Shown here: in pieces, positions 56,679 to 64,000 of the stretch
How positions within the stretch are numbered: position 1 is the stretch's first letter
How the letters are laid out: every line of letters begins with the position of its first letter
Assembly: GCA_963764215.1 (NCBI GenBank)
Contig: CAVXRS010000007.1
Location: 256,142-320,141 of the forward strand
From: JAFDWI01 sp963764215
GTDB taxonomy: Bacteria; Actinomycetota; Acidimicrobiia; Acidimicrobiales; Iamiaceae
Direction: 5' to 3'
DNA: 64,000 bases
The notes under the pieces: model-generated
Seen by the model: the letters and a program-made list of their open reading frames with translations, nothing else
Databases searched by the model: none
Told to the model about the DNA's origin: nothing
Translations under genes and position numbers: made by a program

Positions 56679-56737
56679 GTTGGAACCCCCTGTCGACTGG
56701 CGTGAGGGTGGCCGTGACCGGGCCCTCGTCGTCGACG

Positions 56738-57157
56738 CTACTCGGCGTCGAGGGTGAGGCCCAGCGCTTCGGCTTTCGTGCGGATCGCCGTCACCAGCTG
56801 CTCGGGTGAGCCGTCGCATTCGGCCAGGTCGTGCGGATCCAGCACCAGCACGAAGCCGTCGTGGGTCTCGGCGACCACGCAGGGCGTGTGGCCTTCGGTG
56901 AACGCTTCGAGATCCGGGCGGCGCTCGTTCAGGTGCACGGTGTCGAAGGGCACGGCGATCCCGGCGCGACACGCCTGCCACTCGGGCTTCTCGCGCACTG
57001 AACCGTGGGTGATGTCGCACAACGCACAGTGGCTGCCGCCGGTGCGTGCCCCGATCCAGTAGCGCAGCTCACCCCACAGGGTGCCCGATGCGTGGTACAC
57101 GCCGATGAGTCGGTCGACCCTGCGGGCGTTGGTGGTCGGAACTTGCGGGCCGTCCAT
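56738..57157 (-). CDS. Small CxxC protein of unknown function
   Basis: A 139-residue soluble protein. RVDRLIGVYHASGTLWGELRYWIGAR leads into GGSHCALCDITHGSVREKPEW, a CxxC pair flanked by His residues that could bind a metal or act as a redox pair. The rest (VHLNERRPDLEAFTEGHTPCVVAE, FVLVLDPHDLAECDGSPEQL) has no recognised domain. The start is ATG 57157 or GTG 57163. It lies between the D-aminoacylase-like gene and the MpaB-type oxygenase, all on one strand, so it may belong to their operon. Confidence 0.65.
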   Translation of the reverse strand: MDGPQVPTTNARRVDRLIGVYHASGTLWGELRYWIGARTGGSHCALCDITHGSVREKPEWQACRAGIAVPFDTVHLNERRPDLEAFTEGHTPCVVAETHDGFVLVLDPHDLAECDGSPEQLVTAIRTKAEALGLTLDAE

Positions 57158-57208
57158 GTTCACCAGAACCCGGTGGCCGTCCGAAAGATTCCTCGGACGT
57201 CGCCGGCC

Positions 57209-58975
57209 TCACGCGGCCAGGTGGCCGCCACGCACCAACCGTCCCGGCCGTGCACCGGTGTCGGTGTCGTCCTCCCGGGTGACCACCCCGTCCACCAGCG
57301 TTGCCGCGTAGCCGCGTGCCGGCTGCAGGATGCGGCTCGCGCCGGCGGGCAGGTCGTGGCGGAGCAGCGGTGGATCGATCGACAGCGCGTCGAGGTCGAT
57401 GACGTTCACGTCGGCCCGGCGGCCCGGCTCCAGCACCCCGCGATCGCCGAACCCGTAGAGCGCGGCGTTCGCGCCGGTCAGCTTGTGCACGAGCAGCTCG
57501 AGGGGCAGCCGGTCGCCGGCGGTGCGGTCCCGGCCCCAGTGGGTGAGGTGGAACGTCGATGCCGAGCAGTCCGAGATCAGGTTGACGTGCGCACCGGCAT
57601 CGCTCAGACCGGTCACCGAGTACGGGTCCAGCAGCATTTCCCGACACACGTCGAGGTTGCCGCCCACGAAGTTCGACCCGAGCAACGCGTAGAACGCCTT
57701 GCCGTCGTCGGCGAGCAACAGGTCGTACATGTGCTCGACGGGGTCGATCCCCGCCGCGGTCGCCTGCGCGAACACCGAGTCGGCCATGTCCGGTTCGTAG
57801 TTCACCGGATCGGTCAAGGGGAACGTGAGCGGCAGTGCCGGGATGAACAGCTTGGTCACGGCTTCGGTGAAGTCCCCGGGCGCTCCCGAGGCGTCCTGTT
57901 CGGCGAGGATCGCCCTGCGGACGTCGTCGCGGCGCATCTCGGCGACCCGCTCGGCGAGCGGAAGGTCGGCGATGCGCCGGTAGGTGGGCCGGTTCATGAA
58001 CAGGTGGTAGGTGTCGAGGCTGGTCATGATCGTGACCGAGCGGGGGATGATCTGGGGGTGCAGGTCGGCGCCCCGGTCATTCGCCGCGGCGGCCGCGTCG
58101 AGCATCAGCCGCCAGTGGCCCGGATCCTCGAAGAGCTGCGCGGTGGTGAAGGTCACGGGCCGGCCGCTGGCGCGGGAGATCTCCTCGAGCATCGGGATCT
58201 CCTCGACCGGTTTGGCCCGCTCGCCGCCGAGCTGCTCGAGCTTTCCGATCGTTCCCGACACGATCGCTTCGAACACGCCGTGCCCGGCCCGTCGCAACCC
58301 GTCGCCGATCGCGAGCAGCTCGTCGGTTTCGGCGAACGTGCCCGGCACCGGTCGGCCCGAGCGGGCCCGGTGGCCGACCGTGCGCGACGTGGTGAATCCG
58401 ACCGCGCCGGCCCGCATGGCCTCCTCGACCAGGGCGCCCATCGTCTCGAGATCCTCGGCGGTGGCGTCCTCGTTCGCGGCGCCACGTTCGCCCATCGCGT
58501 AGAAGCGCACCGCGCCGTGGGCGACCTGGGCGGCGATGTCGATCGCGTAGCGGCGGTCGGCGAGCACGTCGAGGTAGTCGGCGAAGCTCTCCCAGGTGCC
58601 CCAGGGCATGCCGACGTTCAGCGCGGAGCCGGGGATGTCCTCGACCCCTTCCATCAGGTCGATCAACGCGTCGGTGTCCTGGGCGTGGACCGGTGCGAAT
58701 CCGACGCCACAGTTGCCCATGACCACCGTCGTGACCCCGTTGGTGGCCGACGGCTCGAGCTGGTCGTCCCAGGTGACCTGACCGTCGTAGTGGGTGTGCA
58801 CGTCGATCCAGCCGGGGGTGACCAGCAGCCCGTCGGCGTCGATGGTCCGTGTCGCGGGGCCGGTGACGTCGCCGACCTCGACGACCCGCCCGTCGGTGAT
58901 CGCGACGTCGGCGTGGAAGGGCGCAGCACCGGTGCCGTCGATGACGGTGCCGCCTTTGATCACGGTGTCGAACAT
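57209..58975 (-). CDS. N-acyl-D-amino-acid deacylase-type amidohydrolase
   Basis: A 588-residue amidohydrolase. The N-terminal beta sandwich and metal site read IKGGTVIDGTGAAPFHADVAI and VTPGWIDVHTHYDGQVTWD, the HxH motif of D-aminoacylases. VVMGNCGVGFAPV provides the Cys ligand, and SDAGAHVNLISDCS and GVLEPGRRADVNVIDLDAL follow. The family hydrolyses N-acyl-D-amino acids or dihydropyrimidine-like rings, using zinc. AGGGG lies ten bases before the ATG. It begins 91 bp after the DapB-like gene on the same strand. Confidence 0.9.
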   Translation of the reverse strand: MFDTVIKGGTVIDGTGAAPFHADVAITDGRVVEVGDVTGPATRTIDADGLLVTPGWIDVHTHYDGQVTWDDQLEPSATNGVTTVVMGNCGVGFAPVHAQDTDALIDLMEGVEDIPGSALNVGMPWGTWESFADYLDVLADRRYAIDIAAQVAHGAVRFYAMGERGAANEDATAEDLETMGALVEEAMRAGAVGFTTSRTVGHRARSGRPVPGTFAETDELLAIGDGLRRAGHGVFEAIVSGTIGKLEQLGGERAKPVEEIPMLEEISRASGRPVTFTTAQLFEDPGHWRLMLDAAAAANDRGADLHPQIIPRSVTIMTSLDTYHLFMNRPTYRRIADLPLAERVAEMRRDDVRRAILAEQDASGAPGDFTEAVTKLFIPALPLTFPLTDPVNYEPDMADSVFAQATAAGIDPVEHMYDLLLADDGKAFYALLGSNFVGGNLDVCREMLLDPYSVTGLSDAGAHVNLISDCSASTFHLTHWGRDRTAGDRLPLELLVHKLTGANAALYGFGDRGVLEPGRRADVNVIDLDALSIDPPLLRHDLPAGASRILQPARGYAATLVDGVVTREDDTDTGARPGRLVRGGHLAA

Positions 58976-59066
58976 GTGCGCGTCCCCTTGTCAGGTGCTT
59001 CCCCGGGGCTCAACGGTGCCACATCTGCGGCGGACGTGTCGCCTCGGGACTGCGGGTGCCGCAGCT

Positions 59067-60138
59067 TCAGCGGATCGTGCCCCGCCCGGGTACGAGGGGA
59101 AGCTCGAGCGGGGTGACGAACCCGGGGGGCGCCGCGCCGAGCGCGGGAATCGCGTTCAGTGCCCGGAGCCCGGTGGCCAGACAGCCCGCGACCGCAGGTG
59201 TGCGACCCGAACCGTCGGTGAAGCGGAACGCCGTCTCCTGGTGGATCGTCGGGGTGCCCTCGATGATCACCTGGTAGGCGTCGTCGGTGTTGCCCCGCGG
59301 CCAGTCCGGTGCGGTGTCCCGACCGACGCGGTTGACGTGTTCGAGCACGATCCGCGCGGCGCCGTCGACGATGCCCGAGATCGTGAAGCGCACCGCGGCG
59401 ACCGTGCCGGGTTCGACCGTGCCCTTGGCCGTGGCGATGGGACGCTCGGCGACGCGGGTGTCCCAGGTGGTGGTGATGGTGTCGAGCTCGACGCCGACGG
59501 CATGGGCGATCATCGGCACGGTGCCACCCCAGGCCAGAATCAGCACTTCGGGCACCGACAGGATCGGTTTGTCCTCGGGCGGGCGTCCGATGCCCATCTC
59601 GTCCTCGTAGTCACCGGCGTAGTCGGTGTAGTCGAGCAACTCCCGGGCGGTGACCGATTCGACCTCCGCGCACAGGCCCATCAGGGTGAGGGGGAACAGA
59701 TCGTTCGCGAACCCCGGGTCGATGCCGGTGGTGAAACAACGTGCCCCACCTGCCGCGCACGCCGCCTCGATCGGTTCGATCCACTGCGGCGGGATTCGCC
59801 GGTGCCGACGGCCACACCCACGGCGTCATCGCGGTGGAGGCGACGTCGATGCCGGCGCGCAGGAACGCGCCGATCACCCGGATGTTCTCGTCCGCGTGCG
59901 CGGCGGTCGGCCCGTAGTGCGCGACGCCGTCGGGCCGCAGGGCGATCAGGGCGTCGATGTCATCGGTGGCGGTGACGCCGAGCGGGTCGATGCCCGCCAG
60001 TTCGCCGGCATCACGCCCGACCTTGTCCGGGTCGTGCACGCCGACCCCGACGAGTTCGAATTCCGGGTGACGGGCGATCTCGGCGATGACCATCGACCCG
60101 ACCACGCCGGTTCCCCACACCACGACCCGTGTGCTCAT
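59067..60138 (-). CDS. DapB-like NAD(P)-dependent dehydrogenase, frameshifted
   Basis: About 356 residues. The N-terminal Rossmann part reads MSTRVVVWGTGVVGSMVIAE, then VAHYGPTAAHADENIRVIGAFL, as in dihydrodipicolinate-reductase-like dehydrogenases. After a +1 slip near 59800 it continues IPPQWIEPIEAACAAGGARC, FTTGIDPGFANDLFPLTLMG and AYQVIIEGTPTIHQETAFRF. Related proteins include 2,4-diaminopentanoate dehydrogenase; the substrate here is unknown. Total length is 3n+1 bases, explained by one extra A. It is divergent from the SDR gene across 180 bp. Confidence 0.8.
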
Positions 60139-60318
60139 CGAACCATGCTCCCGATCAACGCGTGCTCCCGACTTCGGCGGACTGCGACGTGCCCCGACGG
60201 TGTGCGCGGGGCCCGGCGGCTGTGGTGCGTCAGCCTAGGGCGCGTTCTACGGTGTGGGGTCACCGCCGTCGGCCGTCGTGGCCGGGGGAGCCGCCGATGC
60301 GAAGGGAAGTCGAACACG

Positions 60319-61099
60319 ATGCTGCTCGAGGACAAGGTGGTGCTGATCACCGGGGTGGGAACGGGTCTGGGGCGCGAGTGCGCGCTGGCCGCCCGGCGCG
60401 AAGGCGCCCGCGTGGTGCTCGCCGCGCGCAGTGCCGACACGTTGGCCGGCGTCGCCGACGAGGTCGACCCCGGTGGGGAGTCGGTGCTCGTTCATCCCGT
60501 CGATCTGACCGACGCGGCCGCCTGTGACGAACTGGTCGAGGCGACCACGGAGCGGTTCGGACGTGTCGACGCACTGGTGCAGGTCGCCGCGTACGACAAC
60601 GCCTGGGGTGGCCTGTTCGACATGCAAGACGACCAGTGGCGGCGTGCGTTCGACACGAACGTGCTCGGCAGTCTGAACATCGTGCGCGCGGCGGCCACCT
60701 CGATGCGTGGCGACCGGGGGAGGGTCGATGGTGCTCATCGGTTCACAGTCGATGTTCCTGCCGAACCTGCCCCAGGCCGGGTACGCCGCGTCCAAGGCGG
60801 CGCTGCTGTCGGCGGTCTACCACCTCGCGGACGAACTCGGCCCCGACGACATCCGGGTCAACATGGTGGTGCCCTCCTGGATGTTGGGGCCGCCGGTGCA
60901 GATGCTGCTCGACTACCGCTCGAGCACCGAGGACAAGACCGTGGAAGAGGTCCTCGACGACATCGCCGGCGGGTTCCCGTTGCAGCGCATGACCACCGAC
61001 GACGAGGTCGCCGACGTGGTCGTGTTCTTCTGCTCGTCGCTGGCCAAGGCGGTGACCGGCCAGCACCTGCTGGTCAACGCCGGCGAATTGAAGCACTGA
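60319..61099 (+). CDS. SDR-family oxidoreductase, frameshifted
   Basis: About 259 residues. VVLITGVGTGLGRECALAARRE is the cofactor site, then VDALVQVAAYDNAW and DTNVLGSLNIVRAA. After a +1 slip near 60718 in a run of five G it reads MVLIGSQSMFLPNLPQAGYAASKAALLSA with the catalytic Ser, Tyr and Lys, and ends VTGQHLLVNAGELKH. It uses NAD(P) on an unknown alcohol or ketone. TACGGT, about 65 bases before the ATG, could be a -10 box. The total is 3n+1 bases. Confidence 0.85.
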
Positions 61100-61148
61100 T
61101 CGACGGCGTTCACCCGCAGGGCAGGGGCCACCGGGGTGGCCCACGACG

Positions 61149-61328
61149 TCACTTCTTCTTCAGGTCGTCGATCTTGTCTTCGGCCCAGTCCTTGGCCTCG
61201 TCGAGCTTCTGCTTGACCTTGCCGGCAGCCTGGTCGACTTTGCCTTCCTGTTGCAGTTCTTCGTCGCCGGTCAGGTCACCTGCTGCTTCCTCGATGCGAC
61301 CTTTTGCTTCGTCACTGGTGCCACTCAT
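61149..61328 (-). CDS. CsbD-family stress protein
   Basis: A 59-residue, highly charged helical protein: MSGTSDEAKGRIEEAAGDLT, then GKVDQAAGKVKQKLDEAKD and DKIDDLKKK. The GRIEEAAGDLTGDEEL start is the CsbD signature; in Bacillus CsbD belongs to the sigma-B general stress response. AAAGGA lies eight bases before the ATG. It lies downstream of, and on the same strand as, the small membrane protein at 61438, 109 bp away. Function in stress is known for the family only by expression. Confidence 0.9.
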   Translation of the reverse strand: MSGTSDEAKGRIEEAAGDLTGDEELQQEGKVDQAAGKVKQKLDEAKDWAEDKIDDLKKK

Positions 61329-61437
61329 GGGGTGGTCCTTTCTTTGTTGGGGGATGGTCTTTGCACACTCACGGTGTGCGTGTCGAGCGATCGGGCACGG
61401 TCCGGGGCGCCTCGCCTGCGGGACGGCGGCATCGGCG

Positions 61438-61581
61438 TCACGCGAACAGGCTGACCCCTCCCGGTCCGACCAGGAGGCCGATCACGATCAGGGCGATTCC
61501 GGCGGCCAATTGTCGGCGGGCGATCGAGACGATGCCGCTGACCACCAGGATCACGGCGACCAGCCAGAGGATGAAAGCCAT
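61438..61581 (-). CDS. Small two-helix membrane protein (GPGGxSLF type)
   Basis: A 47-residue protein with two hydrophobic helices: MAFILWLVAVILVVSGIVSI, then RRQLAAGIALIVIGLLVGPGG and SLFA. The short RRQ turn and GPGG ending are typical of tiny actinobacterial membrane proteins (DUF6131-like) of unknown role, often near stress genes. GGAAGAG precedes the ATG. It is divergent from the LuxR-type regulator across 134 bp holding two inverted repeats and precedes csbD, so the two may be co-transcribed. Confidence 0.75.
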   Translation of the reverse strand: MAFILWLVAVILVVSGIVSIARRQLAAGIALIVIGLLVGPGGVSLFA

Positions 61582-61653
61582 GGGCTCTTCCGCTTTCGTC
61601 GGGGAGCGAAGACACCGATGTGCCTTCGTGGCTTTCCGGTCTAGCGGTGCGTC

Positions 61654-61681
61654 AGTGCTAAACACTACACCCTCAGGGGTG
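61654..61681. promoter_or_regulatory. Two adjacent inverted repeats in a divergent promoter
   Basis: AGTG-CTAAA-CACT (61654-61666) and CACCC-TCAG-GGGTG (61668-61681) lie side by side in the 134-bp gap between the small membrane protein and the LuxR-type gene. Symmetry and position suit operators shared by the two divergent units. The LuxR-type protein itself is a possible ligand. Confidence 0.4.
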
Positions 61682-61715
61682 AAAGTTCCAATCAGCTCGC
61701 AAAGGCGCCCACCGC

Positions 61716-62432
61716 ATGCCATCGAAAGCACCGCCGCTCACCGTGGCCCTCATCGACGACTACGACGTCGTGGTCGCCGGTGTCGCCCACATGTTCGATC
61801 GCTACCCCGATCGCATCGCCGTGGTCGAGGCGGATCTGACCGTTCCGCTGCGGCAACGGGTGGACATCGCCCTCTACGACGCGTTCGCCCAGCCCACCGC
61901 CGATCACGCCGAGTTCGCCCGCCTCACCCACGGCAACAGGGCCGGGCGGGTCGTGGTCTACACGTGGAACTTCCACGGCGATCTCGTCGACGCCGCGTTG
62001 GCCAACGGTGCGGCCGGCTATCTGTCCAAGGCGCTGCCGGCCGGACAGCTCGTCGACGCCCTCGAGCGGATCCACCGCGGCGAACAGGTGGTCAGCCCCG
62101 CACCCCGCCCCGGTCGGCTCACCGTGGGGCTGGACTGGCCCGGTCGCTCCGAAGGCCTCAGTGAACGCGAATCGGAAGTGCTCGCGCTGATCGTGCAGGG
62201 TCACTCCAATGCCCAGGTGTGCGATCAGCTCTGCCTGTCGCTCAACACGATCAAGACCTACGTGCGTTCGGCCTATCGCAAGATCGGGGCGGACAACCGT
62301 GTCCAGGCGGTGCTGTGGGGGATCGACCACGGCTTCAAACCCGACCACCACCGGATCACCGACTGGCTCGGGGAGCCCGCCGGCGATTCCTCGATACGCG
62401 GCCTTGCCCGCGAGGGTGGATCGGTGAGATGA
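61716..62432 (+). CDS. LuxR/NarL-type response regulator
   Basis: A 238-residue protein. The N-terminal receiver-like domain reads LTVALIDDYDVVVAGVAHMF, ALYDAFAQP (likely phospho-Asp) and GAAGYLSKALPAGQLVDALERI. The C-terminal GerE helix-turn-helix is LSERESEVLALIVQGHSNAQVC, TIKTYVRSAYRKIGADNRVQAV. The receiver is unusual: after the first strand it is shorter than normal and the residues around the Asp are atypical, so control may not need a kinase, and none is encoded here. AAAGG precedes the ATG. Its stop overlaps the phosphatase-like start by ATGA. Confidence 0.88.
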   Translation: MPSKAPPLTVALIDDYDVVVAGVAHMFDRYPDRIAVVEADLTVPLRQRVDIALYDAFAQPTADHAEFARLTHGNRAGRVVVYTWNFHGDLVDAALANGAAGYLSKALPAGQLVDALERIHRGEQVVSPAPRPGRLTVGLDWPGRSEGLSERESEVLALIVQGHSNAQVCDQLCLSLNTIKTYVRSAYRKIGADNRVQAVLWGIDHGFKPDHHRITDWLGEPAGDSSIRGLAREGGSVR

Positions 62433-62986
62433 AGCTGCCGATCACCCAGCTCACCACCACGTTGTGGACCGGCGGTGACCTTCCCGACGGGCCCGGCGTG
62501 GAAAGCGAGATCGCCGCCTGGCGCGACGCGGGCATCGGGGTGATCATCGACTGCCGGGTGGAGTGGAGCGACGAGGACCTCGTCGCGGAGCACGCGCCCG
62601 AACTGCGCTATGAGCATCTCGGAATCGACGACGCCGGCCAGCGCGTCCCCCGGGAATGGTTCGACGAGATCCTCGCCGCGGCACGACCACGACCCGGCGA
62701 CGTCGGTCCCGGTGTGCTCACCCACTGTCACATGGGGATCAACCGAGGGCCCTCCGCGGCCTATGCCCTGCTGCTCGCCGACGGGCACGACCCCGTGGCG
62801 GCGATCGAGTTGATCAGGACGCGCCGCCCGGTCGCTGGAGTGACCTACGCGGAAGACGCCCTGGACTGGTGGCAGGCCCGCACCGGAACGCCGCGGACCG
62901 AAGCCGAGGAGCAACGCCTGGCCCTGGCCAGGTGGCGACGCCGGAACCAGTCAGAGGTCATCCGCCTGTTGCGCGGCGAAGACTGA
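62429..62986 (+). CDS. Dual-specificity/tyrosine-phosphatase-like protein
   Basis: A 185-residue protein. LWTGGDLPDGPG and GVIIDCRVEWSDEDLVAEH lead to the P-loop LTHCHMGINRGPSAAYALLL, which has the HC(x)5R signature with catalytic Cys and Arg. The general-acid Asp is probably in LGIDDAGQRVP. It should remove phosphate from protein Tyr or Ser/Thr, or from a small molecule. The ATGA overlap with the LuxR-type regulator implies coupled translation; a link to its signalling is inferred. The C-terminal helix is rich in Arg. Confidence 0.87.
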   Translation: MKLPITQLTTTLWTGGDLPDGPGVESEIAAWRDAGIGVIIDCRVEWSDEDLVAEHAPELRYEHLGIDDAGQRVPREWFDEILAAARPRPGDVGPGVLTHCHMGINRGPSAAYALLLADGHDPVAAIELIRTRRPVAGVTYAEDALDWWQARTGTPRTEAEEQRLALARWRRRNQSEVIRLLRGED

Positions 62987-63007
62987 GCGGGCCGACCGGA
63001 CGTCGAG

Positions 63008-63406
63008 TTACCTGTCCGCGGCGTCGATCCGGGCCAGCAGCTCGGCGTAGGCGGCGTTCACCTGGACCATGCGTTCCTCGGCGCCGACGCGTTCGGCCTC
63101 GGGGGCATCGACGAAGCGATCGGGGTGGTACTTCTTGGCCATGGTCCGATGGGCCTTCTTGACCTGGGCGAGCGAGGCGCCCGGGAACAGGCCCAACACC
63201 TCGTAGGGGTCGAGCAGGCCGTTGCCGGTCGGACGATCCGAGAACAGCGATTCCGTCGAGAACTCGGCGAAGAACTCCGAGTCGGAACGGCGGTCTTTCG
63301 ACGACTTGGGTTCGAACACCTTGGCCGAGCTGAACCAGGGCGTCACCGTTTCCGGATTGGTGTTGATCTGTTGTCTGGCTTTGCGAGATCGTCGACCGGC
63401 CATCAT
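63008..63406 (-). CDS. J-domain (DnaJ-like) protein
   Basis: A 132-residue protein. Residues 1-65 are polar and probably disordered (MMAGRRSRKARQQINTNPE, SKDRRSDSEFFAEFSTES). Residues 66-130 are a J domain: DPYEVLGLFPGASLAQVKKA, MAKKYHPDRFVDAPEA with the invariant HPD, and MVQVNAAYAELLARI. It should stimulate a DnaK ATPase. It lacks Gly/Phe and zinc domains, so it is not a canonical DnaJ. The start has two ATG codons in a row and no good ribosome site. Confidence 0.88.
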   Translation of the reverse strand: MMAGRRSRKARQQINTNPETVTPWFSSAKVFEPKSSKDRRSDSEFFAEFSTESLFSDRPTGNGLLDPYEVLGLFPGASLAQVKKAHRTMAKKYHPDRFVDAPEAERVGAEERMVQVNAAYAELLARIDAADR

Positions 63407-63568
63407 GTCGAGGATAGACCGACCGCGACACGACTCCGTACCGTCGCGTCGCCCGGCGATGCGGCCTGGCGGTGTTCGTCAGGTCGCCGGCCTCGGCCCG
63501 CCGGCCCGTTCCGCTGGGGCGCCCCGCGTCGTTGCGGTAGCGTGCCGGAGGTGTCGGCAGGGGATGCG

Positions 63569-64000
63569 ATGATCGAGGTGGAGCTGGGTTTCACGCCCGA
63601 CGATCAGGCCATTGCGGACGCCGCGCACCCCGGTCTGCTGCGTGCCGGTGAGCGCACCGGGGCCCCCTACGGTGGCGAGCACATCGAGCAGCACGCGTGC
63701 CCGGCGACCGATCTCAGCTCGGACGCCACCGTCCAGCCCGATCTGTTCGAGTTCGGCTTCGACGCGGTCGATCTGACCTCCGAGCAGGCCCTCCAGGAGG
63801 TCTTCGCACGGGTGGCCGCCGCGGGGCACATCACCGACGCGGACGCGACGGAGATCAGAACCGCGCTGGCCGGCGCCACCCTGGCGTGTTGGTCGGGGTT
63901 GTCCCTCGAGGTGCTGCACGTCGCCGACGAGGGCCTGATCATGCGCACGTCCGGACCGAACGGCCTGTCGGTGGGCGGGGACCGGACCAAGGGCATGAAC
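63569..64000 (+). CDS. Unknown protein, 3' end outside window
   Basis: The frame is open from the ATG at 63569 (MIEVELGFTPDDQAIADAAH) to the window end, 144 codons. AGGGG lies five bases before the ATG, and TAGCGT about 30 bases upstream resembles a -10 box. Visible segments include LLRAGERTGAPYGGEHIEQ, PDLFEFGFDAVDLTSEQALQ and LACWSGLSLEVLHVADEGL. I recognise no domain, signal or membrane segment. The protein is acidic and probably cytosolic. The gap before it (63407-63568) holds no other feature. Confidence 0.65.
   Translation, partial: MIEVELGFTPDDQAIADAAHPGLLRAGERTGAPYGGEHIEQHACPATDLSSDATVQPDLFEFGFDAVDLTSEQALQEVFARVAAAGHITDADATEIRTALAGATLACWSGLSLEVLHVADEGLIMRTSGPNGLSVGGDRTKGMN

Noticed and set aside
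3735..60718. Programmed +1 ribosomal frameshifting as the cause of the slips
   Set aside because: The sites share no common slippery heptamer or stop context, affect unrelated genes including valS, and one site needs the opposite sign. Sequencing error is simpler, although resequencing is needed to prove it.
1..64000. rRNA, tRNA, prophage or antiviral defence locus
   Set aside because: I found no rRNA or tRNA-like sequence, phage structural gene, restriction-modification, toxin-antitoxin or Cas motif. The coiled-coil gene at 8288 is the only vague candidate and lacks supporting neighbours.

Overview
The window is high-GC DNA that reads as the chromosome of an actinomycete, possibly an Acidimicrobiia or Ilumatobacter-like lineage. 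The signs are a mycothiol-type DinB/TIGR03083 protein, many acyl-CoA and steroid/lipid-type catabolic genes, actinobacterial TAnnnT promoter boxes, and lipoproteins with long Thr/Ser tails. The lineage is inferred, since no rRNA or tRNA gene is present. Genes are dense, lie on both strands, and are often coupled by 4-bp ATGA overlaps.

Layout. 1-5.7 kb: P450 tail, two DMT-type membrane proteins plus a fragment of a third, a MORN-like repeat protein, a truncated haemoglobin and a GH20 hexosaminidase. 5.7-25 kb: a lipid/xenobiotic catabolism zone with a TIGR03083 protein, two TesB-like thioesterases, a dienelactone hydrolase, an unknown coiled-coil protein, a Baeyer-Villiger monooxygenase fused to an SDR, a CMD/SDR pair, a SCO6745-family protein, a carboxylesterase, an enoyl-CoA hydratase, a secreted alpha/beta hydrolase, two acyl-CoA dehydrogenases, an L,D-transpeptidase and a GNAT enzyme. 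25.4-33.2 kb: a tightly coupled envelope-glycan operon: murJ, an alkaline-phosphatase-like membrane protein, a GT2 joined in frame to a second paralogue of that membrane protein, and a MraY/WecA-like transferase. 33.4-41 kb: 2-hydroxyacid dehydrogenase plus hydrolase pair, an NHL-like lipoprotein, an IS110-family element, pirin, MscS channel and TetR regulator. 41-48.5 kb: valS, an MFS exporter with its MerR regulator and likely operator, and a divergent YeiH/LysR pair. 48.5-60.1 kb: glutathione peroxidase, a second NHL-like lipoprotein, amidohydrolases, a CocE hydrolase, a DHA2 exporter, an MpaB-type oxygenase and a DapB-like dehydrogenase. 60-64 kb: an SDR, then a stress-type group (CsbD, a small membrane protein, a LuxR-type regulator coupled to a tyrosine-phosphatase-like protein), a J-domain protein and an unknown gene cut by the window end.

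A striking property is that fifteen genes, including essential valS, are each interrupted by reading-frame slips. Fifteen of the sixteen slips are +1, mostly at or beside doubled bases. I read this as insertion-biased sequencing error, not gene decay, and annotate these genes as single CDSs with the slip noted. The most interesting biology is the duplicated phosphatase-like/GT2/MraY-like/MurJ operon, where both phosphatase-like domains seem to have lost the usual metal-binding motifs.
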